Below are positions 55,203-63,705 of a stretch of DNA of 64,000 nucleotides, piece by piece. A model generated the notes under the pieces. The model was not told the origin of the DNA, ran no database searches, and saw nothing but the letters and a program-made list of their open reading frames with translations. Made by a program: the position numbers and the translations under genes. Source of the DNA: Polaribacter sp. BM10 (GTDB lineage: Bacteria > Bacteroidota > Bacteroidia > Flavobacteriales > Flavobacteriaceae); assembly GCF_002005425.1 (NCBI RefSeq), contig NZ_CP019704.1, positions 248,001 to 312,000 of the forward strand, written 5' to 3'. How positions within the stretch are numbered: the first letter of the stretch is position 1; each line of letters opens with the position of its first letter.

Positions 55203-55808
55203 TTATAAGAAAATTCCGAAACCGATAGAAGAATTAAATGAAGAAACATGATAGGTGTAATCACCATTTGTAGTGTCGTTTTTTGTTTTATTATATTTTA
55301 AACTAAACTCTACACTTATTGTATCGTTAATGAAATAAGCAATACCTGCACCAAATTCATAACCAAAAATGTTTGATTCATCAGTATAATTATAACTATC
55401 AAATGCATCGTAATAATTATTTTCGCTTTTGTTTTTACCAAATGAAACTTTTGCTTCTATAAAAGGCTTAAACTCTCCTTTTAAAAAATAATTTTTTAAA
55501 AAAGGTGTAAAAACAAAAGAGTTATTTTTGTAAGAATCTGAACCGTTTTCATAGGAGCTTTTAGAATAACTAAGCCCTAATTCAGTACCAATAACAAAAT
55601 TATCGATAATAAAATATCCAACTTTCGGAGCAATTGAAAAATTAGTAGCTTTTGTATCTCCAGAATTATAACCATCATTTTCCGACCATATTTTTGCAGA
55701 ACCGAAATTTAAATTACTAGAAGCTCCAATCATAAAACTCCCTTTTTCTGTTTGCGCGTTGATTGAAATTGTAATAAATGTGATAAATAATAAAGCAATC
55801 TTTTTCAT
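55203..55808 (-). CDS. Outer-membrane beta-barrel protein
   Basis: A 201-residue secreted protein (leader MKKIALLFITFITISINAQ). The rest is a series of amphipathic strands with the tyrosine-rich, Gly-Ser turn pattern of small OmpW/OprF-like barrels. The C-terminus ends in SSIGFGIFL, with a terminal hydrophobic residue as expected for BAM recognition. No specific role. Cotranscribed with the GNAT gene, 3 bases away. Confidence 0.8.
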   Translation of the reverse strand: MKKIALLFITFITISINAQTEKGSFMIGASSNLNFGSAKIWSENDGYNSGDTKATNFSIAPKVGYFIIDNFVIGTELGLSYSKSSYENGSDSYKNNSFVFTPFLKNYFLKGEFKPFIEAKVSFGKNKSENNYYDAFDSYNYTDESNIFGYEFGAGIAYFINDTISVEFSLKYNKTKNDTTNGDYTYHVSSFNSSIGFGIFL

Positions 55809-55817
55809 ATAGTAAAT

Positions 55818-56114
55818 TTAAATTAGTGATACTTTTTTGTCGACACTCCAAGCAGCAGGTTTGTCGTTAAAGAAAACTTTGGTTTTTGCCCAAACATCTT
55901 TAAAAAGTGCCGAGTTTCTGTAGTTTTCTAAATCTTGTTCTTCGTTCCAATAAGAATATGTAAAAAAGATATCTGGGTTATTTTTATCTTGATATAATTC
56001 TAATAATTGGCAACCTTTAGAACCTCTTATAAATTCTTTTTTTTCTTCAAAAATTGATAAAAAAGTAGGTATGTGTTTCTGATGAAAACTCATCTTTACA
56101 ATTCTTACAAACAT
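55818..56114 (-). CDS. Antibiotic-biosynthesis monooxygenase-domain (ABM) protein
   Basis: A 98-residue ABM-fold protein. The sequence FVRIVKMSFHQKHIPTFLSIF, the LLELYQDKNNPDIFFTYSYWNEEQDLENY centre, and a short C-terminus match small YgiN/ABM-like enzymes or heme- or quinol-modifying proteins. Activity is not known; the 'monooxygenase' label is a family name. It lies between the barrel gene and the SAM hydrolase gene, both within 10 bases. Confidence 0.82.
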   Translation of the reverse strand: MFVRIVKMSFHQKHIPTFLSIFEEKKEFIRGSKGCQLLELYQDKNNPDIFFTYSYWNEEQDLENYRNSALFKDVWAKTKVFFNDKPAAWSVDKKVSLI

Positions 56115-56117
56115 AGT

Positions 56118-56978
56118 TTAGTTTAAAGTGGTAAATTCTTGTTTTGGCTCGTTAATAAAATTTATGGTAACAGTATCTCGATATGCCAAACCTAATAAAG
56201 AGCAAGCGCCACCAACAGTATCTAAATTGCTTCTGTAAATTGCAATTTCTATATAATTTGCAGAGTTAAAAATGGCTAATTTATGTCCTTCGTATTGTTG
56301 ATTACTGTAAGCGCTGTTAGACGCAACTTCGTTATATTTAGAAAACACTTTTGTAAATTTATGTTTTTTAGCATTGATTTCGAAATTTCTTCCTTTACCA
56401 ATTTCTTGAAACATTTTTTTACTAATATTTGTAATTACATTTCCGTAATTGTCTATGTAAACGATGCCACCAATAATTTGATCTTGTAATTGATTTACTT
56501 TTGGCTGTATTTCTATAATTGTTTTATATTCTGATATTTCTCTTCCTATTACTGTTAAATTTCCGCCACGAGCAATAAAGCAAGCAACTTGTACAAATAC
56601 CTCTAAAACCGGAAAACTACTTTCTATTCTATCATGAATTGTGATTTCTACAATTTTTGTTGGCTTAAATTCTGCAACAATCATCGAAATAATTCCGTTG
56701 TCTGGGCACACAAAATAATGACCATCCAATTCTAACGCAATGTGCTTGTTTTCTTCACTCAATTCAGAATCTACACCAATAACATGCACAGTTCCTTTAG
56801 GAAAACTTTTGTAGGAATTCTTTAGAATATACGCAGTTTCTGTAATGTTAAATGGCGAAATTTCATGTGTGATATCAACAATTTTTGCATCTGGAAGTTC
56901 AGAGTAAATAGCCCCTTTTACAGCACCTACAAAGTGATCTTTCGTTCCGAAATCTGTGGTTAAAGTAATTAGAGACAT
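56118..56978 (-). CDS. SAM hydroxide adenosyltransferase (DUF62 family)
   Basis: A 286-residue enzyme of the fluorinase/DUF62 family. It begins ITLTTDFGTKDHFVGAVKGAI and continues DAKIVDITHEISPFNI, the SAM-binding signature. Characterised non-halogenating members split S-adenosylmethionine to adenosine and methionine. The fluorinase-specific loop was not recognised. It is the first gene of a six-gene minus-strand operon with ABM, barrel, GNAT, gldF and gldG. A -7 candidate (TAGATTTG) is at 57029-57036. Confidence 0.9.
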   Translation of the reverse strand: MSLITLTTDFGTKDHFVGAVKGAIYSELPDAKIVDITHEISPFNITETAYILKNSYKSFPKGTVHVIGVDSELSEENKHIALELDGHYFVCPDNGIISMIVAEFKPTKIVEITIHDRIESSFPVLEVFVQVACFIARGGNLTVIGREISEYKTIIEIQPKVNQLQDQIIGGIVYIDNYGNVITNISKKMFQEIGKGRNFEINAKKHKFTKVFSKYNEVASNSAYSNQQYEGHKLAIFNSANYIEIAIYRSNLDTVGGACSLLGLAYRDTVTINFINEPKQEFTTLN

Positions 56979-57028
56979 TAATTTTTTAGCTGTTAATTAA
57001 TTGTGTAAAAGTTGTTAACTATTTAACG

Positions 57029-57036
57029 CAAATCTA
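57029..57036 (-). promoter_or_regulatory. Putative -7 element of the gldF-gldG operon
   Basis: The minus strand reads TAGATTTG, 51 bases upstream of the SAM hydrolase ATG. It would drive all six genes down to gldG. No -33 TTG is seen. Confidence 0.4.
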
Positions 57037-57107
57037 ATCATTTTAGGAATTTTATTCGCTATTTTTAGTTGAAATAAAATTGATATCAATCTATAAAAAA
57101 TAAACAT

Positions 57108-58061
57108 TTGAACGAACGCATTATAGAGCTAGAAGAAATAAACCCAAAAGACTTTTTTGGGGCACATAATAGTACCATAGAACAATTAAAAAGGTATTTT
57201 CCGAAGATAAAAATCGTCGCAAGAGGATCTAAAATGAAAATTTACGGCGAGTCTGAACTTTTAGATGAGTTTGAAATTCGATTAGATCGTTTGATAAAAT
57301 ATTACAATCGTTACAATAAATTAGACGAAAATAGTATCGAGCGTATTTTAACATCAAACGGAAACGAAGAAAAAACAAGTGCTTCTAAAAAAGCAAAAGA
57401 TGTTTTGGTGCATGGTGTTAGCGGTAGATTAATTAAAGCACAAACAGAAAACCAGCGTAAAATGGTTTCTTTAATGGCCAAAAATGATATGTTATTTGCT
57501 GTTGGTCCTGCAGGTACAGGTAAAACATATACCGCAGTTGCTTTGGCTGTAAAAGCTTTAAAAGAAAAAGAAGTACGTAGAATTATTTTAACAAGACCTG
57601 CTGTGGAATCTGGTGAGAATTTAGGTTTTTTACCAGGAGATTTAAAAGAAAAATTAGATCCTTATATGCAACCTTTATATGATGCATTAAGAGATATGAT
57701 TCCGCATGAAAGGTTAGAGTCTCATTTAGAAAAAGGAGTTATTCAAATTGCGCCTTTAGCATTTATGAGAGGTAGAACTTTAGACAATGCTTTTGTAATT
57801 TTAGATGAGGCACAAAATACTACTCACAATCAAATGAAAATGTTTTTAACCAGAATGGGTAAAAACGCAAAGTTTATAATTACCGGCGATCCTGGGCAAA
57901 TAGATTTACCAAGAAAACAAGTTTCTGGTTTAAAAGAATCTTTATTAGCGTTAAAAGATATTGAAGGTATTGCACAAGTTTATTTAGACGATAAAGATGT
58001 TGTAAGACACAGATTGGTTAAGAGAATTATTTCTGCTTATAAAAGCATAGAAACAGAATAG
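57108..58061 (+). CDS. PhoH family ATPase (PhoL type)
   Basis: A 317-residue PhoH-like protein. I take the TTG at 57108 as start: there is no ATG until well into the conserved region, and LNERIIELEEINPKDFFG resembles the N-terminus of PhoL proteins. Walker A GPAGTGKTYTA (about 140), FVILDEAQN (Walker B) and FIITGDPGQIDLP follow. PhoH/PhoL proteins are cytoplasmic RNA-linked ATPases, some next to ybeY. No ybeY is here. It is followed 4 bases later by a membrane protein gene. Confidence 0.92.
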   Translation: MNERIIELEEINPKDFFGAHNSTIEQLKRYFPKIKIVARGSKMKIYGESELLDEFEIRLDRLIKYYNRYNKLDENSIERILTSNGNEEKTSASKKAKDVLVHGVSGRLIKAQTENQRKMVSLMAKNDMLFAVGPAGTGKTYTAVALAVKALKEKEVRRIILTRPAVESGENLGFLPGDLKEKLDPYMQPLYDALRDMIPHERLESHLEKGVIQIAPLAFMRGRTLDNAFVILDEAQNTTHNQMKMFLTRMGKNAKFIITGDPGQIDLPRKQVSGLKESLLALKDIEGIAQVYLDDKDVVRHRLVKRIISAYKSIETE

Positions 58062-58064
58062 ATA

Positions 58065-58685
58065 ATGATAAAAATAGAAAAAGATAAACTAGGTTTACAA
58101 GACTATTTTTATATTGGATATTTATATTTAATAATCTTAGGAATTGTTAGTGACGCTATTTTTTACGGAATTTTTGGTGTTACCTATCTTAATTATACAA
58201 CCATTTTAGATGCTTTAATATCTCCTATAAGTTTGCTTGCAAATAATTGGGTTTTATCTCTTGTACTAATTTTTATGTTTGGTTTGTTGTATTTATATTT
58301 AACTAGATGGATGCCCAAATTGTATAAATACTTTAGAGTAAAAAAATGGTATCAAAATATATATAATATAGAAAAATGGGATAAGAGATATGCTAAAATG
58401 GGAGACAAAAATAATCTGTTGCCTGCGTTAATGTTTTTGTTTTTTTTACTTTTTGTTTCTATGAGAACCGGTATGGGCATCGGTATGAAACATAAATTTA
58501 GTGAACAAGAAGCAGTACCAAATTACACCCTTGTTTTTAAAGATAACGAAAAATTAGATGTTAGAAAAATAGGGCAAAATTCTGCTTATTTTTTCTATTT
58601 TATTCCAGGTGAAACAGAAATTACAGCAACACCAATTAGTGATAATTTAAAGCAAATAAAACGTTTAAAAAAGAAGAAAAAATAA
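58065..58685 (+). CDS. Integral membrane protein of unknown function
   Basis: A 206-residue protein with three or four membrane segments ([57 protein letters not shown]) and a charged end rich in Lys (KRLKKKKK). No family is recognised. It starts 3 bases after the phoH stop, so the two are cotranscribed. The end is soluble (about 145-200, [18 protein letters not shown]). Confidence 0.75.
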   Translation: MIKIEKDKLGLQDYFYIGYLYLIILGIVSDAIFYGIFGVTYLNYTTILDALISPISLLANNWVLSLVLIFMFGLLYLYLTRWMPKLYKYFRVKKWYQNIYNIEKWDKRYAKMGDKNNLLPALMFLFFLLFVSMRTGMGIGMKHKFSEQEAVPNYTLVFKDNEKLDVRKIGQNSAYFFYFIPGETEITATPISDNLKQIKRLKKKKK

Positions 58686-58698
58686 CTTTTTAAATTAC

Positions 58699-58706
58699 TA
58701 TTTTTG
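58699..58706 (+). promoter_or_regulatory. Putative -7 element of purC
   Basis: TATTTTTG matches TAnnTTTG, 25 bases before the purC ATG at 58732. A -33 TTG is not clear. Confidence 0.5.
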
Positions 58707-58731
58707 CACACTTAACAACACAACAACTAAA

Positions 58732-59682
58732 ATGAATACAATTAACGAAACTAATTTTCAGTTTCCGAATCAGAAATCTGTTTACAAAGGAAAAGTAAGA
58801 GAAGTTTATAATATAGATAATGAACTTTTGGTAATGATAGCCACAGACAGATTGTCTGCTTTTGATGTTATTTTACCAAGACAAATTCCTTATAAAGGTC
58901 AGATTTTAAATCAAATTGCAACCAAAATGATGAATGATACCGCAGATATTGTTCCGAATTGGTTACTTGCAAATCCAGATGAAAATGTAGCCATTGGTCA
59001 TTTATGTGATCCTTTTAAGGTAGAAATGGTTATTAGAGGTTATGTTTCTGGTCACGCCGCAAGAGAATATAAGGCAGGTAAAAGAATGCTTTGTGGTGTA
59101 GAAATGCCAGAAGGATTAAAAGAAAATGACAAATTTCCAGAACCTATAATTACACCTTCTACAAAGGCAGATAATGGCGAGCATGACGAAGATATTTCTA
59201 GAGAAGATATTTTAGCAAAAGGAATTGTTTCTGAAGAAGATTACATCGTTTTAGAAAATTATACAAGAGCTTTATTTAAAAGAGGAACTGAAATTGCGGC
59301 AAAAAGAGGCTTAATTTTAGTAGATACTAAATATGAATTTGGTAAAACGAAAGATGGTAAAATTGTTTTAATTGATGAAATTCATACACCAGACTCTTCT
59401 CGTTATTTTTATGCTGATGGATACCAAGAAAGACAAGATAATAACGAACCACAAAAACAATTGTCTAAAGAATTTGTTAGACAATGGTTAATAGAAAACG
59501 GTTTTCAAGGTAAAGAAGGGCAAGCAATACCAGAAATGAATGATGAAAAAATCATCGAAATTTCTAATAGATATATAGAATTATACGAACAAATTACCGG
59601 AGAAGCTTTTACAAAAGCTATTACAGATAATGTTCTAAATAGAATAGAAAATAATGTGTTGAAGTTTTTAGCTTCAAAATAA
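58732..59682 (+). CDS. purC: Phosphoribosylaminoimidazole-succinocarboxamide synthase
   Basis: A 316-residue SAICAR synthetase that joins CAIR and aspartate in purine synthesis, using ATP. It is of the longer, eukaryote-like length typical of Bacteroidota. Landmarks are [15 protein letters not shown] near the N-terminus, [20 protein letters not shown] in the centre, and [30 protein letters not shown] (landmark [12 protein letters not shown]). The gene stands alone in the local cluster, with no other pur genes in the window. Confidence 0.95.
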   Translation: MNTINETNFQFPNQKSVYKGKVREVYNIDNELLVMIATDRLSAFDVILPRQIPYKGQILNQIATKMMNDTADIVPNWLLANPDENVAIGHLCDPFKVEMVIRGYVSGHAAREYKAGKRMLCGVEMPEGLKENDKFPEPIITPSTKADNGEHDEDISREDILAKGIVSEEDYIVLENYTRALFKRGTEIAAKRGLILVDTKYEFGKTKDGKIVLIDEIHTPDSSRYFYADGYQERQDNNEPQKQLSKEFVRQWLIENGFQGKEGQAIPEMNDEKIIEISNRYIELYEQITGEAFTKAITDNVLNRIENNVLKFLASK

Positions 59683-59717
59683 ACCATCTCAAATTAAGTT
59701 AGATGTAAAAGCAAACA

Positions 59718-59760
59718 AAATCACTTGTTTAGGCAGTAATTATGTCAATTCGAGTGATTT
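59718..59760 (+). repeat. Inverted repeat after purC, possible flavobacterial dispersed element
   Basis: AAATCACTTG (59718-59727) pairs with CGAGTGATTT (59751-59760), a 10-base stem with one G-T, around a 23-base loop ending in ATGTCAATT. The right half, TGTCAATTCGAGTG, resembles, from memory, a string repeated many times in flavobacterial genomes. A T-rich stretch follows, so it may also act as the purC terminator. Confidence 0.4.
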
Positions 59761-59799
59761 CTTTTAGTTAACTTTACAGAGAGAACAAACAAACAACAA

Positions 59800-60987
59800 A
59801 TGATTATAGAACCAAGAACAAGAGGATTTATATGTTTAACATCTCACCCAACAGGTTGTGAGCAAAACGTAATCAATCAAATAGAATATATAAAGTCGAA
59901 AGGAAAAATAGACGGAGCAAAAAAAGTATTGGTAATTGGTGCCTCTACAGGTTTTGGTTTGGCATCTAGAATAACCAGTGCATTTGGTTCTGATGCAGCA
60001 ACAATTGGCGTTTTCTTTGATAAACCAGCTACAGAAGGTAGACCAGGTTCGCCAGGATATTACAACACAGCAGCATTTGAGAAACATGCACACCAAGCAG
60101 GTTTATATGCAAAAAGTATTAATGGCGATGCGTTTTCTAACGAAATAAAAGAAGAAGTTGTAAATCTAATTAAAGAAGATTTAGGGCAAGTAGATTTAGT
60201 AATTTACAGTTTAGCATCACCAGTTAGAAAACATCCAAATACTGGTAAAAGATTTAAATCAGTATTAAAACCAATCGGAGAAGTTTTTACAAACAAAACC
60301 GTAGATTTTCATACAGGTAAAGTATCAGAAATTTCTATAAATCCGGCAGAAGGTGAAGATGTAGAAAATACCGTAACCGTAATGGGAGGTGAAGATTGGA
60401 AAATGTGGATGGATGCTTTAAGTAAAGAAAATTTATTGGCAGAAGGTGCTACAACAGTTGCATATTCTTACATTGGCCCAGAAGTAACAAAACCAGTATA
60501 TAGAAACGGAACAATTGGTGCTGCTAAAGATCATTTAGAAGCAACAGCTTTTACAATTGCAGAAGATTTAAAAGCAATTAACGGTAATGCTTATGTTTCT
60601 GTAAATAAAGCATTGGTTACACAAGCAAGTTCTGCAATACCTGTAATACCTTTATATATTTCTTTGTTATTTAAAATAATGAAAGAAAACGGAACTCATG
60701 AAGGTTGTATAGAACAAATTCAGCGTTTGTATAGCGAACGTTTATTTGGTGGTGATTTAGACTTGGATGAAAAAGGCAGAATTAGAATTGATGATTTAGA
60801 AATGAAAGAAGAAGTACAAGCTGCAATTGCAGAACTTTGGAAAGATGCTACATCAGAAAATTTAGCTGAAATTGGAGATTTAAAAGGTTACAGCGACGAG
60901 TTTTTTAATTTATTCGGATTTAAAGTAGACGGAGTAGATTACGACGCAGATGTAAATGAAATGGTACAAATACCAAGTATTAAATAA
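59800..60987 (+). CDS. fabV: Trans-2-enoyl-ACP/CoA reductase FabV
   Basis: A 395-residue FabV-type enoyl reductase (NADH-dependent), which finishes each elongation cycle of fatty-acid synthesis. The Rossmann motif KKVLVIGASTGFGLASR is at about 41-57. The catalytic pair is the family's Tyr-x8-Lys, Tyr222 and Lys231 (YSYIGPEVTK). FabV is insensitive to triclosan in characterised species. A near -7 element (TAACTTTA) precedes it at 59769. A hairpin follows at 61023. Confidence 0.95.
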   Translation: MIIEPRTRGFICLTSHPTGCEQNVINQIEYIKSKGKIDGAKKVLVIGASTGFGLASRITSAFGSDAATIGVFFDKPATEGRPGSPGYYNTAAFEKHAHQAGLYAKSINGDAFSNEIKEEVVNLIKEDLGQVDLVIYSLASPVRKHPNTGKRFKSVLKPIGEVFTNKTVDFHTGKVSEISINPAEGEDVENTVTVMGGEDWKMWMDALSKENLLAEGATTVAYSYIGPEVTKPVYRNGTIGAAKDHLEATAFTIAEDLKAINGNAYVSVNKALVTQASSAIPVIPLYISLLFKIMKENGTHEGCIEQIQRLYSERLFGGDLDLDEKGRIRIDDLEMKEEVQAAIAELWKDATSENLAEIGDLKGYSDEFFNLFGFKVDGVDYDADVNEMVQIPSIK

Positions 60988-61022
60988 ATAATAATTACCA
61001 ATTTTATTGGTTAAATTTTACA

Positions 61023-61064
61023 AATAATACCTTGCAATTTAATTTTGTGAGGTATTATTTTTTT
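61023..61064 (+). terminator. Probable terminator of fabV overlapping a promoter element
   Basis: Stem AATAATACCT (61023-61032), a 17-base loop, stem AGGTATTATT (61050-61059), then T5. Inside the loop TAATTTTG (61040-61047) fits TAnnTTTG and could be the -7 element of the next gene, whose ATG is at 61092. Confidence 0.6.
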
Positions 61065-61091
61065 ATCTTGTAGTTAAATTTTTTAAAACTT

Positions 61092-61574
61092 ATGAAAGCA
61101 GTTACTATTAAGCAACTTAAAGATGAATTGTCGCATAAATCTGCCTCAGATTTAAAAGATTTATGCCTGCATTTGGCTCGATTTAAAAAAGAAAACAAAG
61201 AATTACTTACCTACTTATTATTCGAATCACATGATGAAGAATCTTTTATAGCAACAATTAAAGAAGAAGTAGATTTACAGTTTAGCGAAATTAATACGAA
61301 GAGTTTTTTTTACATAAGAAAAAGTGTTCGAAAAATATTAACGTCAATAAAAAAACACATTCGTTATTCTAAGAAAAAAGAAACAGAAGTAGAGTTGTTA
61401 CTGTATTTTTGTAAAAAATTAAAAGCTTTTAAGCCTTCTATAAAAAGAAGTACGCGTTTACAAAGTGTTTTTGATACACAGGTAAGAATGATAAAAAAAG
61501 CTTTAGAAAAACTACACGAAGATTTACAATACGATTTTCAATTAGAATTAAATGAATTATTAGAAAATGAGTAG
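61092..61574 (+). CDS. Conserved helical protein of unknown function (first of a pair)
   Basis: A 160-residue protein, predicted all helical and highly charged, with no signal peptide or membrane helix. It opens MKAVTIKQLKDELSHKSASDLKDLCLHLARFKKENKELL (landmark LKDLCLHLARFKKENKELL). The sequence is rich in Lys and Glu, with several possible coiled-coil stretches. I know of no characterised homologue. It overlaps the next gene by 8 bases, and the two are probably a functional pair. Confidence 0.7.
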   Translation: MKAVTIKQLKDELSHKSASDLKDLCLHLARFKKENKELLTYLLFESHDEESFIATIKEEVDLQFSEINTKSFFYIRKSVRKILTSIKKHIRYSKKKETEVELLLYFCKKLKAFKPSIKRSTRLQSVFDTQVRMIKKALEKLHEDLQYDFQLELNELLENE

Positions 61575-61932
61575 AACAAGACCTGTATTAGAAAACTTAA
61601 TAACAGATAATATGTCTAAAGCAGAAGTTTTTCAAAATAAAACTTTACGACCTATTATAAAAATGCAACACAATTTGTTAATTGTGTTTTTTAAGAGTTA
61701 TTTAAAGAAAAGAAAAATTGATTTTTCTGTTTTAACAGCCCAAAAGAAAAGAAGTAGAGTAAAAGCTATTTTTACAAAAGACATCAATTTTAAAAACTTA
61801 AATCTAGGTTTAATTATTGGAGATTTTTCGATGGAAGAATATGCGTTTTATGATGAAAATTCATCAGAATTAAATAGAAGAATTTTACAGATAATTGCGC
61901 AAAGAATTCAAGATAGCTTAGATGAAATCTAA
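61567..61932 (+). CDS. Conserved protein of unknown function (second of a pair)
   Basis: A 121-residue protein that overlaps the stop of the preceding gene by 8 bases. It opens MSRTRPVLENLITDNMSKAEVFQNKTLRPIIKMQHNLL (landmark NKTLRPIIKMQH) with charged central helices (KKRKIDFSVLTAQKKRSRVKAIF) and ends IIAQRIQDSLDEI. No family known to me; I recall glyoxalase-type labels on similar proteins, which the sequence does not support. A strong terminator follows. Confidence 0.7.
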   Translation: MSRTRPVLENLITDNMSKAEVFQNKTLRPIIKMQHNLLIVFFKSYLKKRKIDFSVLTAQKKRSRVKAIFTKDINFKNLNLGLIIGDFSMEEYAFYDENSSELNRRILQIIAQRIQDSLDEI

Positions 61933-61970
61933 AAAAAAAGGTGTTTGTAATTTTACAAACACCTTTTTTT
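61933..61970. terminator. Bidirectional intrinsic terminator
   Basis: AAAAGGTGTTTGTAA (61936-61950) pairs with TTACAAACACCTTTT (61953-61967), flanked by A-run and T-run. It lies between the unknown pair and the convergent terC gene. Confidence 0.9.
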
Positions 61971-61986
61971 AAATATAAATTTAAAA

Positions 61987-62787
61987 TTATTGCTTCTTTT
62001 GAGCTGCTAATAATTTTTTCTGATATTTTCCTTGCACTACATCAACAATTACCAATACCGCTAATACAAAGTAAAAAGTAGTTTTACTCATTGGTACAAT
62101 TTCGTTACCAAAAAGTTTAATATGTGCTAAATGTCCGCCTTCTGTAACTAACATTATTCCTACAATAAAAAGAATAAATAAACCCAATACTTCGTACATT
62201 CTGTTTTTTGCTAAAAAGCTAGAAATTCTATCAGCTAAAAATAACATTAGCAAACCACTAATTACAATAGCAATAGCCATTACAATAAAAGCGGTTGTAG
62301 AATTTTCGATTTCACTAGTTAAACCAATTGCAGCTAAAATAGAATCGAAAGAAAAAACAAGATTCATAATTACAATACTTGTTATAACTGCATTAGCAGA
62401 TTTAGCTCTTTTAGAATCACCTTCAATATCGTTATCTAAATTATTAGTACCAATCATGTGCCAAATTTCTTTAATAGCTGTATAGATAATAAAACCACCA
62501 CCTAATAAAACAATGATGCTGTGACCATTAAATTCAAAATGAACAATATCTTTTATTTCACCAGTTAAAAAAGAAAAAGGTTCTTGAAAAAAATCAATAA
62601 TAGACACTAAAATAAAAAGCAATACAATTCTTAACACAATTGCTATTAAGATTCCTGTTTTTCTAACTTTTTTTTGATCTGCTACCGGCGCTTTTTTAGA
62701 TTCTAAAGAAATATAAAGTAGGTTATCGAAACCAAGAACTGCTTGTAAAAGCACAAGCATAATTAATGTAAAAATTACTTCTAACAT
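61987..62787 (-). CDS. TerC family membrane protein
   Basis: A 266-residue TerC-type protein with seven helices. VLLQAVLGFDNLLYISL near the start carries the conserved Asp-Asn (FDN) pair, and VFSFDSILAAIGLT carries the second FDS motif. TerC proteins are linked to tellurite resistance and, in characterised members such as MeeF/MeeY and YceF, to manganese export. The end is a basic KKLLAAQKKQ. A well-placed promoter is at 62818-62848. Confidence 0.92.
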   Translation of the reverse strand: MLEVIFTLIMLVLLQAVLGFDNLLYISLESKKAPVADQKKVRKTGILIAIVLRIVLLFILVSIIDFFQEPFSFLTGEIKDIVHFEFNGHSIIVLLGGGFIIYTAIKEIWHMIGTNNLDNDIEGDSKRAKSANAVITSIVIMNLVFSFDSILAAIGLTSEIENSTTAFIVMAIAIVISGLLMLFLADRISSFLAKNRMYEVLGLFILFIVGIMLVTEGGHLAHIKLFGNEIVPMSKTTFYFVLAVLVIVDVVQGKYQKKLLAAQKKQ

Positions 62788-62817
62788 AGTTTTTTATTGT
62801 TTAATAAGTATGAAGTT

Positions 62818-62848
62818 CAAATATATTTGGATTGTAGAAAATACACAA
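62818..62848 (-). promoter_or_regulatory. Promoter of terC
   Basis: On the minus strand TTG (62848-62846), a 20-base spacer and TATATTTG (62825-62818), a full match to TTG-N17-23-TAnnTTTG. The -7 box lies in the palindrome CAAATATATTTG, so a plus-strand TATATTTG is also present at 62822-62829. Confidence 0.75.
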
Positions 62849-62880
62849 TTAATATTCGATTTACTTTTAGTATTATAGTT

Positions 62881-63651
62881 TTAGGTAAATAAATGTTTAA
62901 CTAGAATTCTAATACTTACAAAAGCAATTAAAATAGCAGTTGCTTTTTTAAGTTGTATAGGTTTAAGAATTGTTGCGCTTAATCTGCTTCCTATTTGTCC
63001 GCCAATAAAAACAGTAATTAATAAAATAGAAGTTAATTGCCAATCGATATTAAAATCTGGATTAGAATATTGCCCAATTAAACCAGCAATAGAGTTTACT
63101 AAAATAAATACACTAGCTGTAGCTGCAATTTTTTTAGGCGTATTCCAATTTGTAAGATGTAAAAGTGGTGCTAAGAAAATGCCTCCGCCAATACCAACCA
63201 TTCCAGAAATAAAACCGATAAAACCACCAAAACCTGCATTTTTTAGAAAATTTGGTTGCTGATCTTTATTATCCGTAGAAATTATTTTTTTTGAAATCCA
63301 CATAGTTATTGCTGCAAAAAGAAGTGTAAAACCCAAAAGAATAAAAAAGAAATTCTGACTTATTTTTAGTTTTCCACCGAGAAATGCAAACGGAATACTT
63401 AAGAGAATTAAAGGTACTATTTTTTTCCATTCTATTTGTTTCTGCTGATGAAATAATAAAACATTACTGGTAACAACAACAATGTTGCAAAGTAAAGCAG
63501 TTGCTCTAATTTGTGTAAATGCAATGCTTGTTAATGCTAAAATTGCTAAATAACTAGAACCGCCACCAAAACCAATAGCTGCATATAATATTGCCACTGA
63601 AAAAAACAGAATTATTACAGGTAAGTTTGTTAAAATTAAATCAAATTCCAT
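62881..63651 (-). CDS. TSUP (TauE/SafE) family permease
   Basis: A 256-residue membrane protein with eight helices. The two-repeat pattern of the sulfite-exporter TauE/SafE family is seen: YAAIGFGGGSSYLAIL near the start and SGMVGIGGGIFLAPLL at the middle, each with the GIGGG-type turn. Family members export sulfite, sulfoacetate or related anions. The substrate is not predictable. The TATATTTG element at 63656-63663 lies only 4 bases upstream of the ATG, which would give a leaderless or nearly leaderless mRNA if used. Confidence 0.9.
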   Translation of the reverse strand: MEFDLILTNLPVIILFFSVAILYAAIGFGGGSSYLAILALTSIAFTQIRATALLCNIVVVTSNVLLFHQQKQIEWKKIVPLILLSIPFAFLGGKLKISQNFFFILLGFTLLFAAITMWISKKIISTDNKDQQPNFLKNAGFGGFIGFISGMVGIGGGIFLAPLLHLTNWNTPKKIAATASVFILVNSIAGLIGQYSNPDFNIDWQLTSILLITVFIGGQIGSRLSATILKPIQLKKATAILIAFVSIRILVKHLFT

Positions 63652-63705
63652 AAAGCAAATATAATTTTCTATTTTTAGAAAGAATTATACTTAGCAAAAC
63701 TTATT

